Source: Bidens hawaiensis (lineage: Eukaryota; Streptophyta; Magnoliopsida; Asterales; Asteraceae). From it: a stretch of DNA of 64,000 nucleotides. Every line of letters begins with the position of its first letter. Position 1 is the first letter of the stretch. The stretch covers positions 1 through 64,000 of the forward strand of contig JAIQDT010005012.1 of the NCBI GenBank assembly GCA_021521415.1, read 5' to 3'. A program made the position numbers and the translations under genes. Shown here piece by piece: positions 1 to 11,341 of this stretch. The notes beneath the pieces were generated by a model. That model saw nothing but the letters and a program-made list of their open reading frames with translations. It was not told the origin of the DNA and did not search any database.

Positions 1-526
1 ATGAGGTTCAAACTAGGGTGACAACCGCTGACATGACCCGAAAAAACGGTCCGAACCCGATACAAAAAAAAGTTTTTGGTTGACTAACATGACCCATTTA
101 AAAAAACGGGTTGGTTTCGGGTTAACTAACAAAACCCGTTTAAAATGGGTTGGGTTTGGGATGACCCATATAAAAACGGGTTGACCCATATAAAAACGGG
201 TTGACTTGTTAACCCGTTTAAGTAATTAAAAATTAAACTTTTCAATTATAATTTTGTTTTTGATTTTTACGTTTCCTATTTCCAAATATACTTTTACAAT
301 TTCCAATCAAATTTCATGATTCTAATTATTTTTAAAAATAGAAAAGATCACATTACTCATTTTCTGGAACTTAAGTTATATCCATTTTATTTTAAACAAA
401 TCTTTTACTTCTTTTGGTAAATGGGTTATTTTCAGATCGACCAGACTTTTTATAGGTGCAAGTTAGGATGGAAATCTTTAACATGATTTAATATGAGTCA
501 GGTTCGGGTTACATATTTTAACCCGT
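1..526. other. AT-rich intergenic sequence with degenerate acccg/cgggt repeats
   Basis: No gene is seen. The first 230 bases hold many short copies of acccgttt and aaacgggtt in both orientations, a composition also seen in the hAT-type elements near 30.1 kb and 49.6 kb, so this may be the end of a similar non-autonomous element. The rest is AT-rich and featureless. Confidence 0.5.
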
Positions 527-1460
527 TGAAGAAACACTAAGTGACCCCGGGCAGATTATGGGTAATCTGGGGGCTAAGTAATGTTTCCCACGAAGGTTAG
601 GTCCAGCAGAGTAAGTTGTACTTCAAGGAACCTGCAAAACAGACACCGTAAGCTCGTCACTGAGAAGGGGGGGGGGGTTCCTCCTTGTGACCACCCTCCG
701 GCGTGAGAATCAGTCTATATTGCTCTTTAAATATAAAAGTATATGAATACTATTAGAGCAATTATCAAGTAAGTTATACGAGATAGTAGATGATGAAATG
801 ATAATACCATTTGCTGTCTTTTATAGCCGAAGGTGGGTTTCCAAGGGGTTTAGCCGGCCCAACACGCTACCATACTGTAACCTATGCACGTGCCCTACCT
901 GTGAGTGGTGGATAGGTAGCGGCTGACACAGAGCAGGCGTGCCGTGCACTCTTCGTCTTCTACCAACTGCAGGCTAGGCACGTGGTCTGGCAGGAGTTGG
1001 TGGGCAGGCGGCGGCTATTGGTCACAGTGCTGTGGCGTGCTGTCTGCCACGCTGCTGTCAGTGAGCTGTCGCATTCTTGGTCAGATCTTTTGTCTTTACC
1101 TCGTCAGGTATCACGCAAAAGATCCTCCATCATACAGACTGGCCCATTTTGGCGGGAGTTTTCCCCCTCCCGCCTCTGCTCATTCTTTCAGGTGACACTG
1201 AATATTTGTAAGTGTTAAGCCTTATGCGTGTAGCTATGCTGTGCGGGTAGCCTTCCCTGATGGCTTGTATCCGCAACTGCGGGAACAGGCGGGTTACTTT
1301 ACCATTGGGAGGCTTTTCCCTGCGTATGCAGCTTGCATACTGCGCGTAGGCTTCTCTGAGCATGGTGGGTCCTGCGGGAGTAGATGGTCTTTGCGCAGAC
1401 ATCCCTGTTCAAGGTGAGTCATGCGGGACCAACTGAGCCCTGCTGGGACCTACCTCTTCA
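527..1460 (-). mobile_element. Solo LTR of the 5082-10286 retrotransposon family
   Basis: Read on the minus strand this is a diverged copy of the LTR at 5082-6050. It begins TGAAGAGGTAGGTCC, ends GTTTCTTCA, and has a TATA box (TATAAAAG, about 819-826). It is 934 bp long. The 5-bp sequence CCCGT lies directly on both sides (522-526 and 1461-1465) as a target-site duplication, and no internal region follows, so this is a solo LTR left by recombination between the two LTRs of a former insertion. Confidence 0.92.
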
Positions 1461-2429
1461 CCCGTCAACCTGCGAACCTCACAGTCTCACACGATTAACA
1501 CTCATAGTTAAAATATTGTAAAAAAAAAAGCCACAAATAACATTTTTTTAAAAAAAAAGCCAATAATAAAATATTATCTTGTTTGAGACTTTATTCTTCC
1601 AGCCAGCCATACGTTAAATAAAAGGCGTATCTTTGTTTTCTTCCCTTGTAGTCACGGCCTTCCTTAGTCATTCCATCACATGCTCCACGAGTAGCAACTC
1701 TTTTCTTTCTTTGCTTCTTTCATTTCATCTGACTTCATGTATGAATTATTAATTTTGATTTTCTGGTATCAAATGCCCTCAGAGTCTTTTCATTTTGGTA
1801 GGATTCAGGGCACATAATCATGGGTTATACCCAATTTCATGCAATTTAATCAATATATACCCTTTTGCCCATGTTTAGCATCTGTGTGTTTGATTATCTG
1901 TAATTTAAGTCACCCTGCTTCTTCAATATCAAGAATTTGACTTTAACTCAAAACTGAATCAAAAACCAATATTTAGTTTTTGGAATTTGAAAACTGTTTG
2001 GTTGTCGTGTGTTCGCAATTCATTCGGGTTGGTTTTGGGTTTTTCGATTTTTTTACACTTGGTTTGTTCAAGTATTTGGAAAAATTGGCTTAAAAGGAAA
2101 ATATAAATCCGGACTGTTGGTTTTTGATTGATTTAGTTATGTCAGAATTTTCGCTTACGATTTAGTTATTTTGGTTACGTGCACACGCCTAGTTAAAGGT
2201 GGTTTGCCACGCGCGTTGATACATTACTTATGTGTCTTGTAACTCAAAACCTAGATAAAGTTGTGTCCTTTTTCATTTGAACTTTTTTGTAGCCCACTTA
2301 TCTCTGCCAGTTGGTACAAGTACGAGTCTGCTAGCTCTTATATCAACTAGAGTTACTAAGCCGACAAAATGACAATTTTCAAAATGTTAAATGATCTTAA
2401 ACTTTTTGATAATTTCTTTCTAAAGCACT
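1461..2429. other. Non-coding AT-rich stretch
   Basis: No reading frame of note and no element ends are recognised. The stretch holds A-runs near 1518-1560 and otherwise ordinary AT-rich intergenic sequence. It may include distal promoter sequence of the bHLH gene that starts at 2995, but no specific motif decides this. Confidence 0.4.
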
Positions 2430-2850
2430 TTCAAATAGGATTGTTCAAAAATCTCACAGCTCGAGGCTTGCTCGTTTAGCTAACTTGTTGGCTCGCTTGT
2501 TTGGCTTGTTTAAATTAAAGCCCAATATATATGAATTATAACCCAGAATTATAACCAAAATTTAATATATATGAATTATGAATTCCATCTTTATAAATTT
2601 TGCGTTACCTGTGAGTTAAAAATATCATATTATTTTATATACATGAATACGTGCAAAACATACAAAATTAACAGAAATTAAAGTTTTAAAAAATAAACAG
2701 CTTGATGAGTCACAAGTTGGCTCTCGAGCTTTTGATGAGCCAAGCTTGAGCTCAACATTCCGGTTCATGAAGACAAACGAGCCAAGCCGGCTCGCCTTGG
2801 TTTGTAAACGAGCCAAGCCTAGCCCCTCTGGCTCAGCTAGACTAATTCCA
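2430..2850. mobile_element. Possible MITE with inverted gcttgctcg/cgagccaagc ends
   Basis: The left part carries gctcgaggcttgctcgttta and the right part carries the inverted form (taaacgagccaagcctagc), with gctcg and cgagc words between them. This resembles plant non-autonomous hAT elements with GGCTTGGCTCG-type ends. No clean target duplication was found. It lies about 150 bp upstream of the bHLH start codon, inside the likely promoter. Confidence 0.35.
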
Positions 2851-2994
2851 AACTTTCCAAAATTTTCTTATTCGAAAATTATTTGCTAATTTGTTCAGTG
2901 AGCTGCTGGTATGTGGTATCAACGAAAACATTAATTTTTTTTTTCTTTTTCTTGTTTCTGCAGCTAAAACCTTCTGCAAATTCGTTTTCACAAC

Positions 2995-4421
2995 ATGGGA
3001 GACAAATTTTTGTTAAATGAAGAAGATAAGCTTATGTTAGATAGGACACTGGGTCAAGAAGCTTGCAATTACTTAATTTGGTCATCATCAAACAAAATCT
3101 CCGACGAATACCGACCAAAAACCAATAATTTAGCGGTACAAGATTCCCTTCACACGATCCTTAACGGATCGGGCTGGAATTATGCAATTTTCTGGCAAGT
3201 TTCAAATTCCAAATCCGGGAAATCGGCTCTGATTTGGGGCGACGGGTGCTGCAAAGAATCTAACGAACCCAAGGGTTATAAAACCGGAGATGAAGACGCT
3301 AATAAAAAGATTGTTCTTCGAAGGATTCAGTCATGGTAAGGAAGGAAGTCTTGAGTTAAAGACGGGTTTAGTGTCCGATTTAGATATGTTTTATTTAACC
3401 TCGATGTGTTATGTTTTCCCATTTGATAAACCGTCTAGCCCGTCTCAGTCATTTAACACAGGCCGGCCCGTTTGGGTTTTCGACACCAAAGGATGCAAAG
3501 AACAGTACCAATCGCGATCGGTTTTAGCAAAATCGGCCCTGTTACAAATGCTAGTTCTTGTCCCAGTTAAGAAAGGAGTCTTGGAGATTGGTTCGTTTAA
3601 GTCGGTCCCGGAAGACCAAAGCTTTGTTACAAAGGTTAAAAATTTGCTTAACGGGTGTCACCCGAAAGCATCACCGAAAATATTCGGTCAAGATTTAAGC
3701 CTCGGTGGCAGCGGTGCCAAAACCGGTCGGTTCAGCATTGACTTTTCACCGAAAGTTGAAAACGCGTTGACTTTCGGGGACAAACAGTACGAAATACAGT
3801 CGAATCGTGTTTTTGGTGGGAACTCGTCAAACGGGCTTCGGCCTGATTCGCAAACGGGTCATGTGATCGGTGGGATATTGAATTCGCAAGAAATGATAGC
3901 GGGTCTTGAGGAATCGAATCAAGACTCGTGTTTAATGGATCGAAAACCAAGAAAACGGGGTCGGAAACCGGCTAACGGGAGAGAAGAACCGTTGAACCAC
4001 GTCGAAGCGGAAAGGCAACGACGCGAGAAACTGAACCAACGGTTCTATGCATTACGGGCCGTGGTCCCGAAAATTTCAAAAATGGATAAGGCTTCGCTTC
4101 TAGGTGATGCGATTTCATACATAACCGAGCTTCAGTCAAAGATACGTGTCTTGGAGGCTGAAAAGGAGGGCCCGGGTCAACCGAGGTTGAGTTTATGGCT
4201 CGGGAGGATGATGCGGTTGTAAGACTTAGTTGGCTGTTAGACGAGCATCCGGTTGCACGGGTTATTAAGACGTTTAGAGAGCATGAAATGGTAGTTAATG
4301 ACACCGATGTTTCGGTTAAAGATAACGAGAATGTGATTCATACGTTTTCGTTTCAAGCGGTCAATGGCGGTGGGATGTCGAACAATTGAAGGAGAAGCTA
4401 GATTCGGCTTTCTCGGATTGA
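2995..4421 (+). pseudogene. MYC-type bHLH transcription factor (bHLH3/13/17, JAM-like), frameshifted
   Basis: The product resembles intronless plant MYC-type bHLH factors that bind E-boxes and interact with JAZ repressors in jasmonate signalling; the JAM (bHLH3/13/17) subgroup fits best. The N-terminal bHLH-MYC_N domain (2995 to about 3620) includes a WNYAIFWQ motif. A basic KPRKRGRKP stretch follows, and then the bHLH (about 3990-4160) keeps the H, E and R residues needed for E-box contact in [11 protein letters not shown]. An ACT-like end (RLSWLLDEHPVARVI) closes the protein. Three frame changes break it: near 3330-3345, at 4161-4180 in a G/C run, and at about 4372, where one G is missing before the final DVEQLKEKLDSAFSD and the stop at 4419. 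No intron explains them. Each lies near a G-rich run, so recent decay and uncorrected long-read indels are both possible. The start is the first ATG after a pyrimidine-rich leader. Confidence 0.85.
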
Positions 4422-4878
4422 TTCGGGTGTTAAGAAAACATGTTTGTATGATACTAAGATAAAATTGTTGTTTTTAGATCAATATGTTTTGTTCGATATA
4501 GAAATTATTGGATTTTATTCGTTTTAATTACTTTTATGTCAGTTGATGAAGAACGAACTGTAATGGTGTTTCTGTGGTATATTTGAATAGATACAAAGAT
4601 TAAGAAGTGTAAAATATACTTAACTGGTAAATTTAAGATGTTATGAATTATTATTATGCTTATTCTGCTTTGAGTTTTTTCCCTTGTCGGTTTACTTCAA
4701 TGGGTCGGTTACAGTTTCATGTTCTTTTAATTGTTAAGAATTTTGGTCCACTTTAATTAAACTTTGATCTACTCTAGTCTCTAGATATATAATTAAATTA
4801 ATTCCTAAATATAAAACTAAATATGTGTTTTGGTTAATTGTTTATAAAGGTTTAGTTTATAAATTGATTATGTAGTTT

Positions 4879-4883
<5 letters not shown>
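4422..4883. other. 3' flank of the bHLH pseudogene
   Basis: AT-rich sequence without a gene. It probably holds the 3' untranslated region and polyadenylation region of the bHLH gene. No element ends were seen before the TA tract. Confidence 0.4.

Positions 4884-4920
<37 letters not shown>
4884..4920. repeat. (TA)n microsatellite
   Basis: An uninterrupted run of TA dinucleotides directly abuts the left end of the MITE that begins at 4921. Confidence 0.95.
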
Positions 4921-4923
<3 letters not shown>

Positions 4924-5081
4924 AGAGGATCAAGAGATAACTGATACAAGCCAGTCGGCCCAAATTGGTGAAGAGACGGATCATCGGATCGACACGGGTC
5001 AAAATATTAAGATGGGTCGACAATGTGTTCGAGTTAAACGGGTTCCTCAAAAACTTCTTGATTAAGTTAAAAGATGGCTTG

Positions 5082-6050
5082 TGAAGAGGTAGGTCCCAGC
5101 AGAGCCCAGTTGGACCCGCAAGACTCACCTTGAAGAGGGACGTCTGCGCAAAGACCAACTGGTTCCGCATGACCCACCATGCTCAGAGAGATGAAGACCT
5201 TACGCGCAGTACGCCAGCTGTTCCCGCAGGAAAAGCCTCCCAATGGTGAAGTACCCCGCCTGTTCCCGCAGCTGCGGATACAAGCCATCCGGGAAGGCTA
5301 CCCGCACTAATAGTAAGGCTACACGCACAAGGCACTAACTCTCAATAATTCAGTAATGTCACCTGAAGAAGGAATGAGCAAGGCGGGAATACTCCCGCCC
5401 AAATGAGCCAGTCCGTACGCTTCTGGAGGATCTTTTGTACTATACCTGCCAAGGTATGGACAAAATAGACAAGATCTTACCAAAGCGGCCCATCACAGGG
5501 TGACAGCTCACTGACAACAGTACGAGGAGGAGCACGCTCTAGTACAAAATGTCACTATCAGCCGCTGCCTACTCACCAACCCTCATCGTGGCACGTACAT
5601 ACCCTGCAGTTGGTGGAAAAGGAATAGTACACAGCCGGCCATGTCACTATCAGCCGCTGCCTACCCACCAACCACCAGCATGGCACGTGCGTAGCCCACA
5701 GTTGGTAGAAAAGAAATATTATACAGCTGGCTGTACCTGCTTTGAAACCTACCTTCGGCTATAAATACTCCAACACCTTGGAACAGTATGATCATCTGAT
5801 ACCATCACATATCTTATCTACTCTAGCTATTTCTCTTAATATACACTTATATTCAGAGCAATCTAGTCTGATTCTCACGCCGGAGGGTGGTCACAAGGAG
5901 GTACCCCCCCTTCTCAGTGACGAGCTCATGGTGTCTGTTTTGCAGGTCATCAGAAGAATAACCATCTTTGCCGGACCTAACCCTCGTGGGAAACATCTAC
6001 TTGACCCTAAGATTATCCGTAATCTGCCGGGGTCACTTAGTGTTTCTTCA
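5082..6050 (+). repeat. 5' LTR of the gag-only element
   Basis: It begins TGAAGAGGTAGG and ends GTGTTTCTTCA, and is 969 bp long. Two diverged tandem copies of about 92 bp (starting at 5549 and 5641 with atgtcactatcagccgctgc) lie upstream of the TATA box in the presumed U3. Confidence 0.95.
5760..5767 (+). promoter_or_regulatory. TATA box of the gag-only element LTR
   Basis: TATAAATA follows the conserved ccttcggc. The same motif is present in the 3' LTR (about 9996) and in the solo LTR at 527-1460. It marks the U3/R region and supports plus-strand transcription. Confidence 0.75.
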
Positions 6051-6065
6051 TTGGCGCCATCCGTG
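6051..6065 (+). promoter_or_regulatory. Primer binding site region
   Basis: The bases directly after the LTR read TTGGCGCCATCCGTG. TGGCGCC at this place is typical of plant Tat/Athila-type Ty3 elements. The tRNA cannot be named with certainty. Confidence 0.6.
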
Positions 6066-6116
6066 CATAAAAGCTAGAACTAATTCTTTTTCAGTTTTTT
6101 CAAAACCTCTGGAAAG

Positions 6117-7605
6117 ATGGTTAAGGTTACTCCGGTGCCAAGGCCAGCGAGTGACCAAGAAACCCCGGTAACCAAAACCCCAGCTACTGGGGGGAACACC
6201 GGCGAGTACACAAATTTTACGAACACTACCCCGGTTACCCAAGCCGGGGCAAGTGCAGTAAACAATCCTCCCATGGGATTCATTGATACCCAGGTGGAGA
6301 GACAACAGACGAGGCTCCCCCGCCAAACACTTGATCAAGTTAAAGCGTGGGCGGAAGCACGTCAAAAGGAATTCCAAGCTGAGTTGGATGAACGCTTACG
6401 TTCACTCCAACAGGCTGACGAATTCGGAAGCACTCGACAACAGCTCAACATGAGCAATGAGTGCGAGTACTTGGACGATGATCGGGAGGAGTCTGACAGT
6501 GACGCAAACCCTCGTCATAGGGCGAAAGGGAAGCGCAAGGAAACGGACTTCCAACCGAGAAGGAATTTTGGAGAAACCTTCAAACCAAGGAACGCGGGGG
6601 GAAACCCCACGTGACTTCTCTAAAACCTTCAGACCAACTGTTGCAAATGCGGGAACGTCCAAATCTGCAAGGGACATTGCGGAAGCAATTGCCCCGAAAA
6701 GTGCCAAACAAATGTCCAACATAGGCACATATGATGGTATATCTGACCCAGACGATCATTTGAACAGATTCATAGCGGGGGCAACCGTCAGCAATTGGAC
6801 GGAACCCACGTGGTGTTACATGTTCCAAATGACGCTTGTTGGGGCAGCCAGAGCGTGGTTCGACCGTCTACCGGTCCACCACATCTACGATTGGGCAGAC
6901 TTCCAGCAGAAGTTCAGCCAACACTTCAGTTAACAAAGAAAGTATACCAAAGAGCAATGGACGATCCTCAACTGCATCCGAGAGGAAGATGAGTCTTTAC
7001 TAGACTTCATCACGCGCTTCAATTCAAAGAAGCTAAGTCTGGGCACTATTAGCGAAGATCTTGTTCGCGCTGCTTTCATCCAGGGCGCGGAAGACCCAGA
7101 GCTCATCCGCACCTTAACGGGTAAAGATGGCATGCCATCCACGTGGGATGCCATCATGACAGCAGCTAAACGCTTCGCGGAAACGGAAAAGCAACTGGGT
7201 AGAGATCTTCCCCAGAGCACAAACCTCTACACTCAAAAAACAAGAGAAAACAACGTCCTTATCGCCCGACAAAACAAAAAGAGGAAGCTTGGTATTTGGC
7301 AGTCAAGGGTAAACTTTGGCACCTCATCCGGCTCGCACCCTCGGTTAGGCGGAAAGGATAACATGCAGTCGTCGAACCGGAACTCCAGATTGACGCCACT
7401 CACCAAAAGCGTCACCGAGATATTTGCCACCGAGAGGCTCCCATGGCCAGAGGCTCCAATAATCCGACAGCGTCCAAACGCTGATCAAAGCAAATCCTGT
7501 GACTTCCACAGGACAAAAGGCCACACCACGGAGGAATGCGTAGCCTTGAAGGACGTCGTCGAAGCATTCGTCAGAAATGGGAAACTCACTCACCTCGTGG
7601 CGTAA
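6117..7605 (+). pseudogene. Retrotransposon Gag polyprotein, broken
   Basis: Gag forms the particle that packages element RNA. The frame starts at ATG 6117 with a Pro/Thr-rich region, then a charged segment. A frame change near 6540-6610 leads into the retrotransposon gag domain (about 6715-7060) with the hallmark ARAWFDRLP. A TAA at 6931-6933 interrupts it, and the same frame goes on through FITRFNSKKLSLGTI. The C-terminal knuckle-like CDFHRTKGHTTEEC (about 7498-7540) and a terminal THLVA are intact, with the stop at 7603. The sequence resembles Gag of Tat-type Ty3 elements. With a frameshift and a nonsense codon this copy cannot make full-length Gag. Confidence 0.88.
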
Positions 7606-8020
7606 TGGACGCTAAGCAGGCTAATGCGTGTAGATCCCCAGTTGGGGAAAACACGGATGAAACTGCAGCTTCAATGTGGGAGACTACATACTGCGTAAAC
7701 AACGAGATTCCGAACCAGGTGCATATCGGCTCGAAAGGCTCGATGACACCCCATCCCAAGAACATGGAAGGGAGCTCAATTACACAGGCTGCATGTAGAT
7801 CAATTCCAAACTTGTAAAGAAAAGGCCTAGAGCCACTTCTAATGGAAATGATTCTCCAAATCACATTGACGCTGATGGTCTTACATTTATACTTATGAAC
7901 TTTCCAGACTGATATGCCGGTATTCACTGCATAAATATGGAAAGAAGTAAGTCGTTGCGTGTGGAAGGCGGCAAAACCCGCATAAACACAAAAAACGGTA
8001 AAAATTTCTAAGGAAAAGAT
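7606..8020 (+). other. Non-coding remnant downstream of gag
   Basis: A short open stretch follows gag, but it matches no protease or reverse transcriptase motif that I can see. This is where pol would start in a complete element. Confidence 0.5.
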
Positions 8021-8600
8021 GAGGAAAACCTTCACGCAGGTCAGTTATAGGTGAAGTTTGGTCATCCCACTAAATGAAAGTGACGGTCCTACCCGCACAA
8101 TCATGATAGAGGAAACTGAACATTAACCTATTGACAACCACGCGTCGAAAGGTTAACTTATTCAAAACACTTAGAAAATTTCTAAAAAGATGAGGAAAAC
8201 CTTCATGCATGTCAGTTATAGGTGAAGTTTGGCCATCCCACTAAATGAAAGTGACGGTCCTACCCGCACAATCATGATAGAGGAAGCTGAACACTAACCT
8301 ATTGACAACCACGCGTCGAAAGGTTAACTTATTCAAAACACTTGGAAAATTGCTAAGTTAAACTAAAGTATGCATGAGCGAATCATATATTGTTTATGAG
8401 GCAAAACAAGTGCCAAATTAAACTATAATATGCATGAGCAAGTCATATAACGTTTATAAAGCAAGTCACTAAGTGAAAGTGACGGTCTTACCCGCACAAT
8501 CACGAAAGATAAAGCAAAACTTTAACCTATCATCTGCCACGTTGAAAGGTTAACTCATCCAAACTACTCAAGAAATTGCTAAGTTAAACTAAAATATGAG
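8021..8600. repeat. Tandem repeat of about 171 bp in place of pol
   Basis: Two near-identical units start at 8021 and 8192 (gaggaaaaccttca), and a third, more diverged partial unit covers about 8467-8600. All share gaaagtgacggtc and gaaaggttaact. They lie inside the gag-only element and code for nothing evident. Confidence 0.85.
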
Positions 8601-8640
8601 TGAAACAAAGATTCAAAATAAGAGGGAATATACCCCCTTA

Positions 8641-8931
8641 CCTTGGTAACCAAGAAACCGTAAGACAAGTGCGGGTACAGTGTCAAGGCGAAACCCTTCA
8701 CATACTTAGCACCTGCAGGGAATTGAAGCCAAGAAATACCTTGGTAACCAAGAAACCATAAGACAAGTGCGGGTACAGTGTCAAGGCGAAACCCTTCACA
8801 TACTTAGCACCTGCAGGGAATTGAAGCCAAGAATACCTTGGAAGTCAAGTAACTATAAGACGAGTGCGGGTACAGTGTCAAGGCGAAACCCTTCACATAC
8901 TTAGCACTTGCAGGGAATTAAAACCAAGAAG
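8641..8931. repeat. Three tandem units of about 98 bp
   Basis: Units start at 8641, 8739 and 8836 with ccttgg and carry gtgcgggtacagtgtcaagg. They sit between the 171-bp repeats and the polypurine tract of the gag-only element. Confidence 0.9.
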
Positions 8932-9303
8932 GATCTTCTGGGCCATGCTTGTGGAAAGGGAAATAACATCCCCGCATAGCGGGAACGTTGAGAACTAGAT
9001 TGTTTGAAGCTCCAAGATGGATTGGTTGTTTAACATAATTGATCACTATGTCTAAAACTACCAAAACCTCGTGGGGAATCTACACAAGTGAAACTCAACG
9101 CTCCTGACTTGCGAGGAGGTTACACACCTACCCGCATCATACCCAAAGATCAAGCAGAAAAGTCGGGAATTTCTGCACGTGACATTAGGAAAACCGCGGG
9201 AAGAATCCCCACGGAAAACCTTAAAACTACAAACCCTTTTCAAAACCCCTTGCTTAAGTCCAAAAGTTCACCTCACTTATTAACAATTCATGAGAAGAAT
9301 ATT

Positions 9304-9317
9304 GGACTGGGGGGACT
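9304..9317 (+). promoter_or_regulatory. Polypurine tract of the gag-only element
   Basis: GGACTGGGGGGACT stands directly before the 3' LTR at 9318 and would prime plus-strand DNA synthesis. The tract of the element at 57467 reads nearly the same (GACTGGGGGGGCT on the minus strand). Confidence 0.75.
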
Positions 9318-10286
9318 TGAAGAGGTAGGTCCCAGCAGAGCCCAGTTGGACCCGCAAGACTCATCTTGAAGAGGGACGTCTGCGCAAAGACCAACTGGTT
9401 CCGCAGGACCCACCATGCTCAGAGAGATGAAGACCTTACGCGCAGTACGCCAGCTGTTCCCGCAGGAAAAGCCTCCCAATGGTGAAGTACCCCGCCTGTT
9501 CCCGCAGCTGCGGATACAAGCCATCAGGGAAGGCTACCCGCACTAATAGTAAGGCTACACGCACAAGGCACTAACTCTCAATAATTCAGTAATGTCACCT
9601 GAAGAAGGAATGAGCAAGGCGGGAATACTCCCGCCCAAATGAGCCAGTCCGTACGCTTCTGGAGGATCTTTTGTACTATACCTGCCAAGATATGGACAAA
9701 ATAGACAAGATCTAACCAAAGCGGCCCATCACAGGGTGACAGCTCACTGACAACAGTACGAGGAGGAGCACGCTCTAGTACAAAATGTCACTATCAGCCG
9801 CTGCCTACTCACCAACCCTCATCGTGGCACGTACATAGCCTGCAGTTGGTGGAAAAGGAATAGTACACAGCCGGCCATGTCACTATCAGCCGCTGCCTAC
9901 CCACCAACCACCAGCATGGCACGTGCGTAGCCCACAGTTGGTAGAAAAGAAATATTATACAGCTGGCTGTACCTGCTTTGAAACCTACCTTCGGCTATAA
10001 ATACTCCAACACCTTGGAACGGTATGATCATCTGATACCATCACATATCTTATCTGCTCTAGCTATTTCTCTTAATATACACTTATATTCAGAGCAATCT
10101 AGTCTGATTCTCACGCCGGAGGGTGGTCACAAGGAGGTACCCCCCCTTCTCAGTGACGAGCTCACGGTGTTTGTTTTGCAGGTCATCAGAAGAATAACCA
10201 TCTTTGCCGGACCTAACCCTCGTGGGAAACATCTACTTGACCCTAAGATTATCCGTAATCTGCCGGGGTCACTTAGTGTTTCTTCA
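9318..10286 (+). repeat. 3' LTR of the gag-only element
   Basis: It is 969 bp, colinear with 5082-6050 without a length difference, with about 10 substitutions by eye. It is followed by the GCTTG duplication at 10287-10291. Confidence 0.95.
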
Positions 10287-10513
10287 GCTTGGCTTGCAAG
10301 AAAAGTTATCTTTTAAATCTATCTTTTATTTTTTTCCTTGTTCTAGAATTGTTTTGTTTCCTACTTTCATGCACTCGTTTCCTATATATTGTAATTTGGT
10401 ATTGAGAAAATAATAATCAGAAAATTGTTCCAACTTCGGTTTCTTCTTCTCTTCTTATTCTTGGAGCCTAACCCACTCTACGAGTCTCTATCAATTTGGT
10501 GCTTCATTATCAG

Positions 10514-11215
10514 CACTTACGGTATGTCTTCGACATGCTTCATTCCCATCAATACCATGCAAAACTATCTAAGTGTATCTTTGGTGCCCTCAAAATACCC
10601 TTTTTGGGTCACATCATATCGGCTGTTGGTGTACAAGCAGAACCAGAAAAACTCACTGCCATCTCAAAATGGCCACCACCGAAATCCATGACTGCACTTC
10701 GTGCTTTTTTAGGATTAAAGGGGTATTATCATCGTTTTGTTAATCGCTATGCGCGAATCGCTTCTCCTCTAACGGATATACTCAAGCTACCGAAGTTCCT
10801 TTGGCCACCAACTGCACAAATAGCGTTCGACAATCTGAAAACTGCCATGGTGTCACTCACCACCCTTGCCTTACCGGACTTTTCACAACCATTTGATCTA
10901 ACGACCGACGCCTCTGGCACTGCCATCGGAGCCGTCTTGTCTCAACGAGACAGGCCAATTTCATTCTTTAGTAAGAAGTTGTGTCCTCGTCTGCAATTTC
11001 ACAGTCCACTTATAACCGTGAAAATGGAGGCAATATTTATTGGGTCGCCGCTTTCGTATCTTTACTGATCATAATAGTTTGCGGCATCTGCTTACGCAAC
11101 ACATTCATACACCTGATCAGCAGAAATGGATTACCAAACTTTTGGGATTTGATTTTGAGCTTCACTTCAAGCCAGGAAAAGAGAATAAAATGGCCGATGC
11201 CTTAAGCCGGGGTAG
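10514..11215 (+). pseudogene. Chromovirus Pol fragment: end of reverse transcriptase and RNase H
   Basis: The frame opens within reverse transcriptase (HLRYVFDMLHSHQ) and runs through FLGHIISAVGV, the typical FLGLKGYYHRFV, and the RNase H start TTDASGTAIGAVLSQ, whose Asp is the first catalytic acid. A frame change near 11040 interrupts RNase H, which resumes with FTDHNSLRHLL and ends with the usual KMADALSR. The catalytic YxDD part of reverse transcriptase is gone. This is a decayed, non-functional copy. Confidence 0.9.
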
Positions 11216-11341
11216 GTGAACCCCTTCTTCTTTCATTATCGGTTCCTGTCGCTGATTGGTTGGTCGAGCTAAGACAGCATTATACAACCAATGATACTGG
11301 GAAGTCATTAATCCTTAAGGTCCTCACCGAACCATCTTCCC

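Larger units (their letters stand above)
5082..10286 (+). mobile_element. Gag-only, non-autonomous LTR retrotransposon (TR-GAG-like, Tat-related)
   Basis: The element is 5,205 bp with two 969-bp LTRs, an apparent primer binding site, a gag region, tandem repeats where pol would be, and a polypurine tract. The target duplication is GCTTG. The LTRs differ at about 10 of 969 positions by eye (about 1%), so it is a fairly young insertion. No protease, reverse transcriptase or integrase is present, so it needs enzymes from elsewhere. Its LTR termini and polypurine tract match those of the Tat-type element at 57467-64000. Confidence 0.92.
4942..10493 (+). repeat. 5' LTR of the chromovirus, interrupted
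   Basis: The LTR runs 4942-5081 and resumes at 10292-10493, with a duplicated GCTTG (5077-5081 and 10287-10291) on either side of the gag-only retrotransposon. The sister LTR at 15627-15971 reads straight through this point (gatggcttggcttgcaagg), which shows the empty site. Confidence 0.93.

Noticed and set aside
944..1402. Open frames on both strands at 944-1218 and 1130-1402
   Set aside because: They lie inside the solo LTR at 527-1460 and recur with changes in the other LTRs. No protein family fits.
3332..3348. Intron at the first bHLH frame change (tggtaagg looks like a donor)
   Set aside because: No space and no acceptor: coding similarity resumes within about 15 bases, so a small indel is the simpler explanation.
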